Of a DNA stretch of 64,000 bases, positions 57,625-64,000 are shown one piece after another. Each line of letters opens with the position of its first letter. Position 1 is the stretch's first letter. Source of the DNA: an uncultured Bacteroidales bacterium (GTDB lineage Bacteria; Bacteroidota; Bacteroidia; Bacteroidales; UBA932); the NCBI GenBank assembly GCA_947168525.1, contig CAMVMG010000006.1:33419-97418 (forward strand), given 5' to 3'. A program made the translations under genes and the position numbers. The notes under the pieces were generated by a model, which saw only the letters and a program-made list of their open reading frames with translations, made no database searches and was not told the DNA's origin.

Positions 57625-60068
57625 TATCGAAGGATGGCGCCAAAATTGGTCTGGAGGGTGTTCAGCACACGCTCCATGGTCTTTTCCACTTCTGCATCCG
57701 TAAGGGTGCGTTCCGGATCCTGCAGCACAAAGTTGAGGGCGTACTGCTTCTTGCCGAACAGGATTTTCTCTCCGCGGTAAACGTCGAACAGGGAAACGCT
57801 CCTGATCAGTTTCTTGCCGGCCTGCAAGGCGGCCTGGCGGATGCTGGCATAGGACACTTTCTCATCCAGCAGCAGGGCAAGGTCTCTTCTTACCTCGGGG
57901 AACTTAGGCAGCTCCTTGAAGGAGAATTTGTCCCGCTTGACCAGGGTGAACAACACTTCCCAGTTAATCTCGGCGGCGAATACCGGCTGTTTCACACCGA
58001 AGCGGCGGGCCAGAACGGGATTCACCGTACCCAGGGTACAGAGGGTCCTGGGCTCCTTGCCGGGCAGGCTGTATACCAGGCCCTCGGAAAAGATATCCTG
58101 CGGAGCAGCGCCCAGAAGCAGGCTGTTGACATCTACCCGGTAGCGGGCGAGGATTGCCTCTACATAGCCCTTAAGCTGGAAGAAGCTGGACTTCTGCGCG
58201 GGGTTCCGCCACACCTTGTCCGGCGTTCCGCTCAGCATCAGGGCGAAGCAACGGTGCTCCTCGTAGCCGGCGAGGTTGGTGCCGTCCGTTTCCGGAAGCC
58301 GCTGATACACGGAGCCGTATTCGAAGAACTTGAGGAAGCTGGTCTGCCGGTTAATGTTGTAGGCCACTACCTCCAGCCCGTTGAGAATGAGGGTCTGGCG
58401 CATCACGTTGAGATCCTGGCTCAGGGGGTTCACGATATGGACGCAGCGCTGGGCCGGGAATGTCTCCAGCTTGCTGTAATAGTCTTCCTTGGTAAGGGAG
58501 TTGTTCATGGTTTCCACGAAACCGTTGGCCGCGAGGAAGTTGGAGATGTTGTTGCGGATGGCCTCCGGATCCGGGGACGGGCTGGCGTTCACACTCATGC
58601 GGAGAGTCTGCGGCAGTTCCACGTTGTTGTAGCCGTAGATGCGGAGCACCTCTTCCACCACGTCGCACTCGCGGGTGACGTCCACCATGTAGGTAGGGGC
58701 GGCCACCAGGGCGCCGCCGTCGTGCTTCTCCACAAAGATGTAATTAAGCCCTTCCAGGATTTTCTCTATGGTGTCGTGCCCGATTTTCTTGCCGATGAAA
58801 TGTTCCATGCGGTCATAGTCCAGCGCGATCTCTTTCCGGCCAATCCGGACGGGATACACCTCCCGGAGCTTGCCGCAGACCTTGCCGCCAGCCACCTCCT
58901 GAATCAGGAGCGCAGCCCGTTTGGCGCCGTATTCCGCGGCCTCAGGGTCTGCACCGCGCTCGAAGCGGAAGCTGGCGTCGGTGGACAGTTGCTGGCTCTT
59001 GGCAGTCTTGCGCACGGAGACAGGGTCAAAGTAAGCGCCCTCGATGAACACGTTTACGGTGCTTTCCGTCACGCCGGAATCTTCCCCGCCGAACACGCCT
59101 GCGATGCACATGGGGCCCTCTGCATCCGCAATGACCATATCACAGGCGGCAAGCTTTCGCTCTGCGCCGTCCAGGGTGCAGATGGGCTCCCCTTCCGCGG
59201 CACGGCGCACAATGACTCTTCCGCCGCGCACTTTGTCGGCATCGAAGGTATGCAGGGGCTGACCGGTCTCGAAGAGGATGAAATTGCTGATATCCACCAC
59301 GTTGTTCACGGGGCGCTGGCCAATGGAAAGGAGCTTTTTCTGAAGCCACTCCGGTGACGGGCCCACTTTGACGCCCTTGACGGTGATGCCGATATAGCGG
59401 GGGGCGCCGGCCGTATCCCGCACCTCTACGTCCATGGACTCGCCTTCACCCTCGGCGAAGGCCTCCACGGAAGGAAGCTCCAGCGAGCAGGGGATGTCCC
59501 GGCTCCTGAGGTATGCGTACAGGTCCCTGGCCACGCCCATATGCGACGCGGCGTCGATACGGTTGGCGGTGATTTCATACTCGATCACGGCCTCGTCCTG
59601 AAGCCCCAGGTATGCCTTTGCCGGCGTTCCGGGAACGGCCTCTTCCGGGAGTACCATGATGCCGTCATGGCTGGCTCCGATGCCCAGCTCGTCCTCTGCG
59701 CAAATCATGCCGAAGCTTTCCACACCGCGGATCTTGGACTTCTTGATCTTGAAATCACCGGGAAGGCACGTGCCGATACGGGCGAACAGCACCTTCTGTC
59801 CCGCCGCCACGTTGGGGGCGCCGCAAACCACCTGGACGGGCTCCGGGGAGCCATCGTTGACCGTGGTTATATGCAGATGGTCGGAGTCCGGATGGGGCTC
59901 GCAGGTGAGTACCTGGGCCACCACCACGCCGGCAAGGCCGCCGGGGACCGCTTCCTGCATTTCCACCGCATCCACCTCAATGCCGATGGAGGTCATGGCC
60001 TGGGCCACCTCTTCCGGGCTTAAATCACACTTCAAATACTCTTTGAGCCAGTTGTAAGAAACTTTCAT
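57624..60068 (-). CDS. pheT: Phenylalanine--tRNA ligase beta subunit
   Basis: 814 residues, the normal length. An N-terminal tRNA-binding (EMAP/B2) domain (VVAQVLTCEPHPDSDHLHI), B3/B4 editing domain (GAPRYIGITVKGVKVGPSPEWLQ), B5 domain (IALDYDRMEHFIGKKIG), catalytic-like core (IRNNISNFLAANGFVETMNNSL) and C-terminal ferredoxin-like anticodon domain (KFPEVRRDLALLLDEKVSYASI). It pairs with PheS encoded elsewhere. It starts 2 bases after ftsY. Confidence 0.98.
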   Translation of the reverse strand: MKVSYNWLKEYLKCDLSPEEVAQAMTSIGIEVDAVEMQEAVPGGLAGVVVAQVLTCEPHPDSDHLHITTVNDGSPEPVQVVCGAPNVAAGQKVLFARIGTCLPGDFKIKKSKIRGVESFGMICAEDELGIGASHDGIMVLPEEAVPGTPAKAYLGLQDEAVIEYEITANRIDAASHMGVARDLYAYLRSRDIPCSLELPSVEAFAEGEGESMDVEVRDTAGAPRYIGITVKGVKVGPSPEWLQKKLLSIGQRPVNNVVDISNFILFETGQPLHTFDADKVRGGRVIVRRAAEGEPICTLDGAERKLAACDMVIADAEGPMCIAGVFGGEDSGVTESTVNVFIEGAYFDPVSVRKTAKSQQLSTDASFRFERGADPEAAEYGAKRAALLIQEVAGGKVCGKLREVYPVRIGRKEIALDYDRMEHFIGKKIGHDTIEKILEGLNYIFVEKHDGGALVAAPTYMVDVTRECDVVEEVLRIYGYNNVELPQTLRMSVNASPSPDPEAIRNNISNFLAANGFVETMNNSLTKEDYYSKLETFPAQRCVHIVNPLSQDLNVMRQTLILNGLEVVAYNINRQTSFLKFFEYGSVYQRLPETDGTNLAGYEEHRCFALMLSGTPDKVWRNPAQKSSFFQLKGYVEAILARYRVDVNSLLLGAAPQDIFSEGLVYSLPGKEPRTLCTLGTVNPVLARRFGVKQPVFAAEINWEVLFTLVKRDKFSFKELPKFPEVRRDLALLLDEKVSYASIRQAALQAGKKLIRSVSLFDVYRGEKILFGKKQYALNFVLQDPERTLTDAEVEKTMERVLNTLQTNFGAILR

Positions 60069-60070
60069 CG

Positions 60071-61000
60071 CTATTTATTTTCTATATCTTCCATTCTGAA
60101 AAGGGATTCTACGAAGGCTTTTTTGTCGAAGACTTTGAGGTCTTCGATGCCCTCTCCGATTCCCAGGAACTTGATGGGGAACTTGAAGCTGTCTGCAATG
60201 CCCACCACTACGCCGCCCTTGGCGCTGCCGTCCAGCTTGGTGACGGCCATAGCCGTGACATCCGTGGCCTTGGAGAACTCCTGCGCCTGGACAAAGGCAT
60301 TCTGTCCGGTGGAGCCGTCCAGTACCAGCAGGACCTCGTGCGGGCCGTCCGGCACCACCCTGCGGATGACATTGCGGATCTTGGTAAGCTCGTTCATCAG
60401 GTCCACCCGGTTGTGCAGCCGGCCGGCGGTGTCGATCAGGACCACATCCGCCCCCTTTGCCACAGCCGATTTCACCGTATCATAGGCCACAGCGGCGGGG
60501 TCCGCCCCCATGGGCTGCTTCACAATATCGGCCCCGGAGCGCTGCGCCCAGACGGTGAGCTGCTCCACGGCGGCGGCCCGGAAAGTATCGGCCGCACCCA
60601 CCACCACCTTCTTTCCCTGACGGGTGAGCATGGCGGCCAGCTTGCCGATGGTAGTGGTTTTCCCCACGCCGTTCACGCCCACGATGAGCATCACGTACGG
60701 CTTTTTGCTGAAGTCGAACGGCTGCACCGGGGCATCGTCTTCCCCGATGAGCCGGGCAATCTCTTCCCGGATAATGGCCACCAGCTCTTCCATGTCCACG
60801 TACTTGTCCTTCTCTACCCGGTCCTCAAGGTTCTCAATCACCTTCAGCGTGGTGTCCACACCCATATCCGAGCTAAGCAGGGCCTCTTCCACAGCGTCCA
60901 GCACATTGTCGTCTACACGGGACTTGCCCACGATGGCCCGGCCAAGCCTCTGGAAGAAGTTCAGGTTGGTTTTTTTGAAGCCTTTGTCAAATATTCCCAT
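60071..61000 (-). CDS. ftsY: Signal recognition particle receptor FtsY
   Basis: 309 residues from ATG 61000; the track's start is a TTG three codons upstream. The N-terminal four-helix bundle (NFFQRLGRAIVGKSRVDDNVLDAVEEALLSSDMGV) precedes the SRP GTPase domain: GVNGVGKTTTIGKLA, DTFRAAAVEQL, DTAGRLHNRVDLM, TKLDGSAKGG. It lacks the long acidic A-domain of E. coli FtsY, as is common in this phylum. A TAACTTTG box ends 6 bases before the ATG. Confidence 0.97.
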   Translation of the reverse strand: MGIFDKGFKKTNLNFFQRLGRAIVGKSRVDDNVLDAVEEALLSSDMGVDTTLKVIENLEDRVEKDKYVDMEELVAIIREEIARLIGEDDAPVQPFDFSKKPYVMLIVGVNGVGKTTTIGKLAAMLTRQGKKVVVGAADTFRAAAVEQLTVWAQRSGADIVKQPMGADPAAVAYDTVKSAVAKGADVVLIDTAGRLHNRVDLMNELTKIRNVIRRVVPDGPHEVLLVLDGSTGQNAFVQAQEFSKATDVTAMAVTKLDGSAKGGVVVGIADSFKFPIKFLGIGEGIEDLKVFDKKAFVESLFRMEDIENK

Positions 61001-61006
61001 ATCTTG

Positions 61007-61014
61007 CAAAGTTA
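61007..61014 (-). promoter_or_regulatory. -7 box TAACTTTG of ftsY
   Basis: The box lies between the upstream terminator and the ATG at 61000, leaving essentially no leader. Confidence 0.5.
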
Positions 61015-61017
61015 CAC

Positions 61018-61047
61018 AAAAAACCGCCCCTTTGCAAGGGCGGTTTT
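61018..61047 (-). terminator. Terminator after the DUF4295 gene
   Basis: On the minus strand AAAACCGCCC pairs with GGGCGGTTTT and the run continues as six T. It separates the ribosomal-protein row from ftsY. Confidence 0.92.
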
Positions 61048-61065
61048 CACATCTTGAAGGAGAAA

Positions 61066-61224
61066 TTACTTCTTGTTGAAGAACTCTTTCTCTTTACCCT
61101 CTTCCACCAGCTGCTCTACGAACACGTAGGCACCGGTCTTGGGGCTCTTTTCCATGCGGATGACCTTCACCATGTGCTTGGCACCGGCTTTTGCATCGAA
61201 GGTTGCAACTGCTTTCTTTGCCAT
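61066..61224 (-). CDS. DUF4295 family small protein
   Basis: 52 residues, below the ORF-track cut-off. The translation begins MAKKAVATFDAKAGAKHMVK and ends KEKEFFNKK. This tiny basic protein is encoded right after rpmB and rpmG throughout Bacteroidota and is probably ribosome-associated. It starts 13 bases after rpmG. Confidence 0.93.
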   Translation of the reverse strand: MAKKAVATFDAKAGAKHMVKVIRMEKSPKTGAYVFVEQLVEEGKEKEFFNKK

Positions 61225-61237
61225 AGTCTAAACTGTT

Positions 61238-61426
61238 TTACTTGATTTCACGATGAACGGTGACCTTCTTCAGGAACGGATTGTACTTCTTGCGCTCCAG
61301 GCGGTCGGGGGTATTCTTCTTGTTCTTGGTGGTAATATAACGGGACATGCCGGGCACGCCGCTGGCTTTCTGTTCCGTGCACTCCAGGATGACCTGCACC
61401 CTGTTACCTTTAGCTTTCTTTGCCAT
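61238..61426 (-). CDS. rpmG: 50S ribosomal protein L33
   Basis: 62 residues: [50 protein letters not shown]. It is the cysteine-poor form without the zinc CxxC pairs. It lies between rpmB and the DUF4295 gene. Confidence 0.98.
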   Translation of the reverse strand: MAKKAKGNRVQVILECTEQKASGVPGMSRYITTKNKKNTPDRLERKKYNPFLKKVTVHREIK

Positions 61427-61445
61427 AGTTTTTAGGATTTAAGGG

Positions 61446-61688
61446 TTAAACAAGGCTTACGTATCCTTTCTCCTGGGCAGCCTTGAGGGTGGCATCGAGA
61501 CCATTCTTCTCGATGATACGCATACCCTTGGTGGTCACCTTGAGGGTGATGAAACGCTGTTCGGACTCGGACCAGAATTTCTTGGTCTTGAGGTTGAGGG
61601 AGAAGTCGCGCTTGGTGCGCAGCTTGGAATGGGCAACGTTGTTGCCGATCATTCTCTTCCTACCGGTTATCTGACAAACCTTTGACAT
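61446..61688 (-). CDS. rpmB: 50S ribosomal protein L28
   Basis: 80 residues: SKVCQITGRKRMIGNNVAHS and the typical TKKFWSESEQRFITLKVTTKGMRII middle. It lies 37 bases after lepB. Confidence 0.98.
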   Translation of the reverse strand: MSKVCQITGRKRMIGNNVAHSKLRTKRDFSLNLKTKKFWSESEQRFITLKVTTKGMRIIEKNGLDATLKAAQEKGYVSLV

Positions 61689-61725
61689 AATTATTATACT
61701 TTTTAATTGTTTCTTTAATTGGGTG

Positions 61726-63063
61726 TTACACGATTTTCAAGAACCGTTTCCACCGGATGCTCCCCGGGAATGCCTTGCTGGCATCTGTGGAGAGCCAGAT
61801 GATGGACGGAGTGCCTACAACGTGGTCTTCGGGAACAAATCCCCAATAGCGGGAGTCCAAAGAGTTGTGGCGGTTATCCCCCATCATGAAATAGTAATCC
61901 TGTTTAAAAGTGTACGTGGTGGCCTCCTGTCCGTTGATGAGGATTCTCTCCGGCGTTACTTCCAGCTGGTTGCCCTCGTAGGTGCAGATTATCCGCTCGT
62001 ACAGCGGCAGGTTTTCCCGGGTAAGCGTTACCGTGGCGCCTTTCTTGGGGATCCACAGCGGGCCGAAGTAGTCCCGGGTCCAGCGGGTTTTTCCCGTGAA
62101 GGGGAAAATATCCGTATCCTGTCCCATGGCGGGGAAGGGCTCCAGATTGGGCGTGACGTCCGTCACGATCTGCAGGGCTTTCACCCGGGGAAGCATCTCC
62201 GCGGTCAGCGACATCCAGGGATATCCCGGGAGGCGCGGGTCGAAGGAAAGTTCCGAGAGGTTGAGGCCCAGCTCTTCCAGCACGCGCTGGTTGATGCGGG
62301 AACCGGTGGTGGTCACCTTGTACGTGAGCTGCCGTCCGGGATAGTCCGGCTCTTTTTCTCCATTCACCCACACCAGGCCGTCTTTCACTACCAGGGTGTC
62401 TCCGGCAACGGCTACGCAACGTTTTACGTAGTGGTCTTTCTTGTCCGCAGGGCGGACAATCACGGGGCCGAAGTGCTCGATGGCATACTCCCTGCCGGAA
62501 GTGCGCACCCAGGCGTAGTAGTCGTCGGCGGGGCGCTTGGACAGGACGGTGTCTCCGTTAGGAAAACAGAACACCACGATGTCTCCCCTCTTGACGCTCC
62601 GGAATCCTTTAAGCCTGCGGTATTTGTTCTGGATAAGAGTGAAATAGGACTCTTTCCCGAACGCTACGTTGTGCGTGAAAGGGATGGTGAGGGGCGTCTG
62701 GGGAACCCGGGGGCCGTAGGTAAGCTTGCTCACGAACAGGTGGTCACCTGTGTAGAGCGTGCTTTCCATGGACGAGGAAGGAATCTTGAAGGCCTGGAAA
62801 AAGAAAATATTGACGAACGTGACCACGACGACGGCGAAGATGATGGCATCCAGCCAGTCCAGCCATACGTTGTGCTTCTCCCCTTCCTTGTACTCTTTTT
62901 TCCAGAAGAGCCACTTCACCTTCTTGGTAATGATGAGGTCGAAGATGATGCCAAGGCCCAGGAGCCACCAATAATTTCCCAGCCAGATTACCCACGCAAT
63001 GTATAGCAGGGACCAGAATCCCAGCTTAAGCCATTTGTTGGTAATCAGATCCTTCCAGTTCAC
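61726..63063 (-). CDS. lepB: Signal peptidase I (long Bacteroidota form)
   Basis: 445 residues, much longer than the E. coli enzyme because of inserts between the conserved boxes, as usual in Bacteroidota. Membrane helices lie at the N-terminus (LGFWSLLYIAWVIWLGNYWW and the segment before KIPSSS). The catalytic Ser is in IPSSSMESTLYTGD near residue 97, the catalytic Lys in YVKRCVAVAGDTL near 213, and box E is GDNRHNSLDSRYWGFVP. It removes signal peptides from exported proteins. The start is GTG at 63063; no ATG is available before the first helix. Confidence 0.95.
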   Translation of the reverse strand: MNWKDLITNKWLKLGFWSLLYIAWVIWLGNYWWLLGLGIIFDLIITKKVKWLFWKKEYKEGEKHNVWLDWLDAIIFAVVVVTFVNIFFFQAFKIPSSSMESTLYTGDHLFVSKLTYGPRVPQTPLTIPFTHNVAFGKESYFTLIQNKYRRLKGFRSVKRGDIVVFCFPNGDTVLSKRPADDYYAWVRTSGREYAIEHFGPVIVRPADKKDHYVKRCVAVAGDTLVVKDGLVWVNGEKEPDYPGRQLTYKVTTTGSRINQRVLEELGLNLSELSFDPRLPGYPWMSLTAEMLPRVKALQIVTDVTPNLEPFPAMGQDTDIFPFTGKTRWTRDYFGPLWIPKKGATVTLTRENLPLYERIICTYEGNQLEVTPERILINGQEATTYTFKQDYYFMMGDNRHNSLDSRYWGFVPEDHVVGTPSIIWLSTDASKAFPGSIRWKRFLKIV

Positions 63064-63075
63064 TTTTAAAAGAAC

Positions 63076-63420
63076 TTACTTTACAGAGTTGACAATAGCC
63101 TCAAAAGCCTGAGGATTATTCATGGCAAGGTCTGCGAGAACTTTACGGTTGAGACCGATGTTCTGCTTGGCAAGACGTCCCATCAACTGGGAATAGGTGA
63201 GGCCGTGCTGGCGGGCGGCGGCATTGATACGCTGGATCCACAGGGAGCGGAATTCGCGTTTCTTGGCCTTTCTGTCGCGGTATGCATAGGTGAGACCTTT
63301 CTCATAGGTGTTCTTTGCAACCGTCCAGACATTCTTGCGGGAGAGGAAATTACCGCGGGTTCTGGAGAGAATCTTCTTGCGGCGTGCCCTGGAGGCAACT
63401 GAATTAACTGATCTAGGCAT
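63076..63420 (-). CDS. rplT: 50S ribosomal protein L20
   Basis: 114 residues: [58 protein letters not shown]. Part of the infC-rpmI-rplT row. Confidence 0.99.
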   Translation of the reverse strand: MPRSVNSVASRARRKKILSRTRGNFLSRKNVWTVAKNTYEKGLTYAYRDRKAKKREFRSLWIQRINAAARQHGLTYSQLMGRLAKQNIGLNRKVLADLAMNNPQAFEAIVNSVK

Positions 63421-63499
63421 AAATTTTTACTTTTTTGGAGGCAGTGGCTCTCCCGGTGCGGGAGAAAACGCTTTGGACTGCATTCCAGTTAAACATGAA

Positions 63500-63694
63500 T
63501 TACATGACCAGGAGTTCCTTTACGCGGCGCACATCGTCCTTCTCGAGGATGGCGAAGTGGTCCAGATTGCGTTTCTGTTTCTTGGTCTTCTTGGTGAGGA
63601 TGTGGCTGTGGTAAGCGTGCTTCCTCTTGATCTTTCCCGATCCGGTAAGCGTAAAGCGCTTTTTGGCACCGGAGTTGGTTTTAAGCTTTGCCAT
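63500..63694 (-). CDS. rpmI: 50S ribosomal protein L35
   Basis: 64 residues from ATG 63694: [21 protein letters not shown], then [20 protein letters not shown]. The four extra upstream residues in the track are rejected. Confidence 0.98.
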   Translation of the reverse strand: MAKLKTNSGAKKRFTLTGSGKIKRKHAYHSHILTKKTKKQKRNLDHFAILEKDDVRRVKELLVM

Positions 63695-63730
63695 TGTGTT
63701 AAACAATTAAATATTATACATATAAGTCAG

Positions 63731-63756
63731 ATCCTTCGCTTCGCTCAGGATGACAG
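63731..63756. repeat. Short dispersed repeat (ATCCTTCGCTTCGCTCAGGATGACAG-type)
   Basis: This wording between infC and rpmI resembles a short imperfect palindrome (ATCCT...AGGAT) that recurs between genes in many bacterial genomes. It may act as a weak hairpin; only one copy is in the window. Confidence 0.5.
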
Positions 63757-63758
63757 GC

Positions 63759-64000
63759 TTATTTCTTTTTCACGGGAGCAATCATCATGCTCATGCGCTT
63801 GCCCTCCAATACCGGCATGTTCTCTGCCCGGCCGAACTCTTCCAGCTCCACGGCGAAGCGCAGAAGCTGTTTCTCTCCCTGCTGGGCGAACTGGATGGAG
63901 CGGCCGCGGAAGAAGATGGAGGCTTTTACCTTGGACCCTTCCTGCAGGAACTCCTGGGCATGCTTGAGCTTGAACTGGAAGTCGTGCTCGTCCGTGTTGG
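63759..64000 (-). CDS. infC: Translation initiation factor IF-3 (C-terminal part, runs off right edge)
   Basis: About 80 C-terminal residues are present on the minus strand: TDEHDFQFKLKHAQEFLQEG, KVKASIFFRGRSIQFAQQGE and the end EGKRMSMMIAPVKKK. These match the IF3 C-domain that binds the 30S subunit. The gene heads the infC-rpmI-rplT row and its start lies beyond base 64000, which is why the ORF track lacks it. Confidence 0.97.
   Translation of the reverse strand, partial: NTDEHDFQFKLKHAQEFLQEGSKVKASIFFRGRSIQFAQQGEKQLLRFAVELEEFGRAENMPVLEGKRMSMMIAPVKKK

Overview
The window is about 64 kb of Bacteroidota chromosome, most likely order Bacteroidales and from a gut or rumen type plant-glycan degrader. 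The evidence is paired SusC/SusD proteins, a one-protein hybrid two-component sensor, Bacteroidota-only small families (DUF4295, DUF4296, DUF4251, FimB/Mfa2) and many promoters with the Bacteroidota -7 box TAnnTTTG. Base composition is fairly GC-rich for the order and looks even throughout. I cannot fix the genus from sequence alone.

Layout. (1) 1-5.8 kb: the N-terminal half of a SusC-like receptor leaves the window on the left and is divergent from a complete hybrid two-component regulator. (2) 5.8-27 kb: a polysaccharide/glycoside utilization locus built around a 12-gene leftward operon (26055 to 8438). It encodes a split transketolase, an FGGY kinase, an L-fucose-isomerase-like enzyme, a ureide-permease-like inner-membrane transporter, SusC, SusD, and then an alternating run of CE1-type esterases and DUF1593 (Sde182, nucleoside-hydrolase-like) lipoproteins. 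A fourth DUF1593 gene and another esterase sit beyond it as a divergent pair. A DeoR-family repressor is divergent from the operon head, and matching operator-like repeats recur at three promoters. (3) 27-44.7 kb: a secreted S15/CocE-type hydrolase, two divergent GH3 glycosidases, GH78 and GH106 alpha-L-rhamnosidases, a GH5 enzyme fused to InlB-like and GLUG-like repeats, a DUF554 membrane protein, another CE1 esterase and a DUF4251 lipoprotein. (4) 44.8-52 kb: small genes, tRNA-Arg, rpmF with its DUF177 partner, typA, a three-gene envelope operon (HExxH lipoprotein, DUF3575, Mfa2-like) and tRNA-Leu. (5) 52-64 kb: housekeeping genes: hppA, deoC, a radical SAM protein, an amidohydrolase, DUF4296, pheT, ftsY, DUF4295, rpmG, rpmB, lepB, rplT, rpmI and the 3' part of infC.

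How it may work together. The SusC/SusD pair would capture an acylated, rhamnose-containing plant glycoside or glycan. Esterases would strip acyl groups, and GH3, GH78, GH106 and GH5 would trim sugars. The four DUF1593 proteins keep the acidic metal-site motif of nucleoside hydrolases and are candidates for releasing a furanose-form pentose. That sugar would pass through the permease and be isomerised, phosphorylated and fed into a dedicated transketolase. D-apiose is an attractive but unproven candidate; D-arabinose or another pentose is possible. The coupling of outer-membrane capture and central-carbon entry in one DeoR-controlled transcript is the most interesting system in the window.
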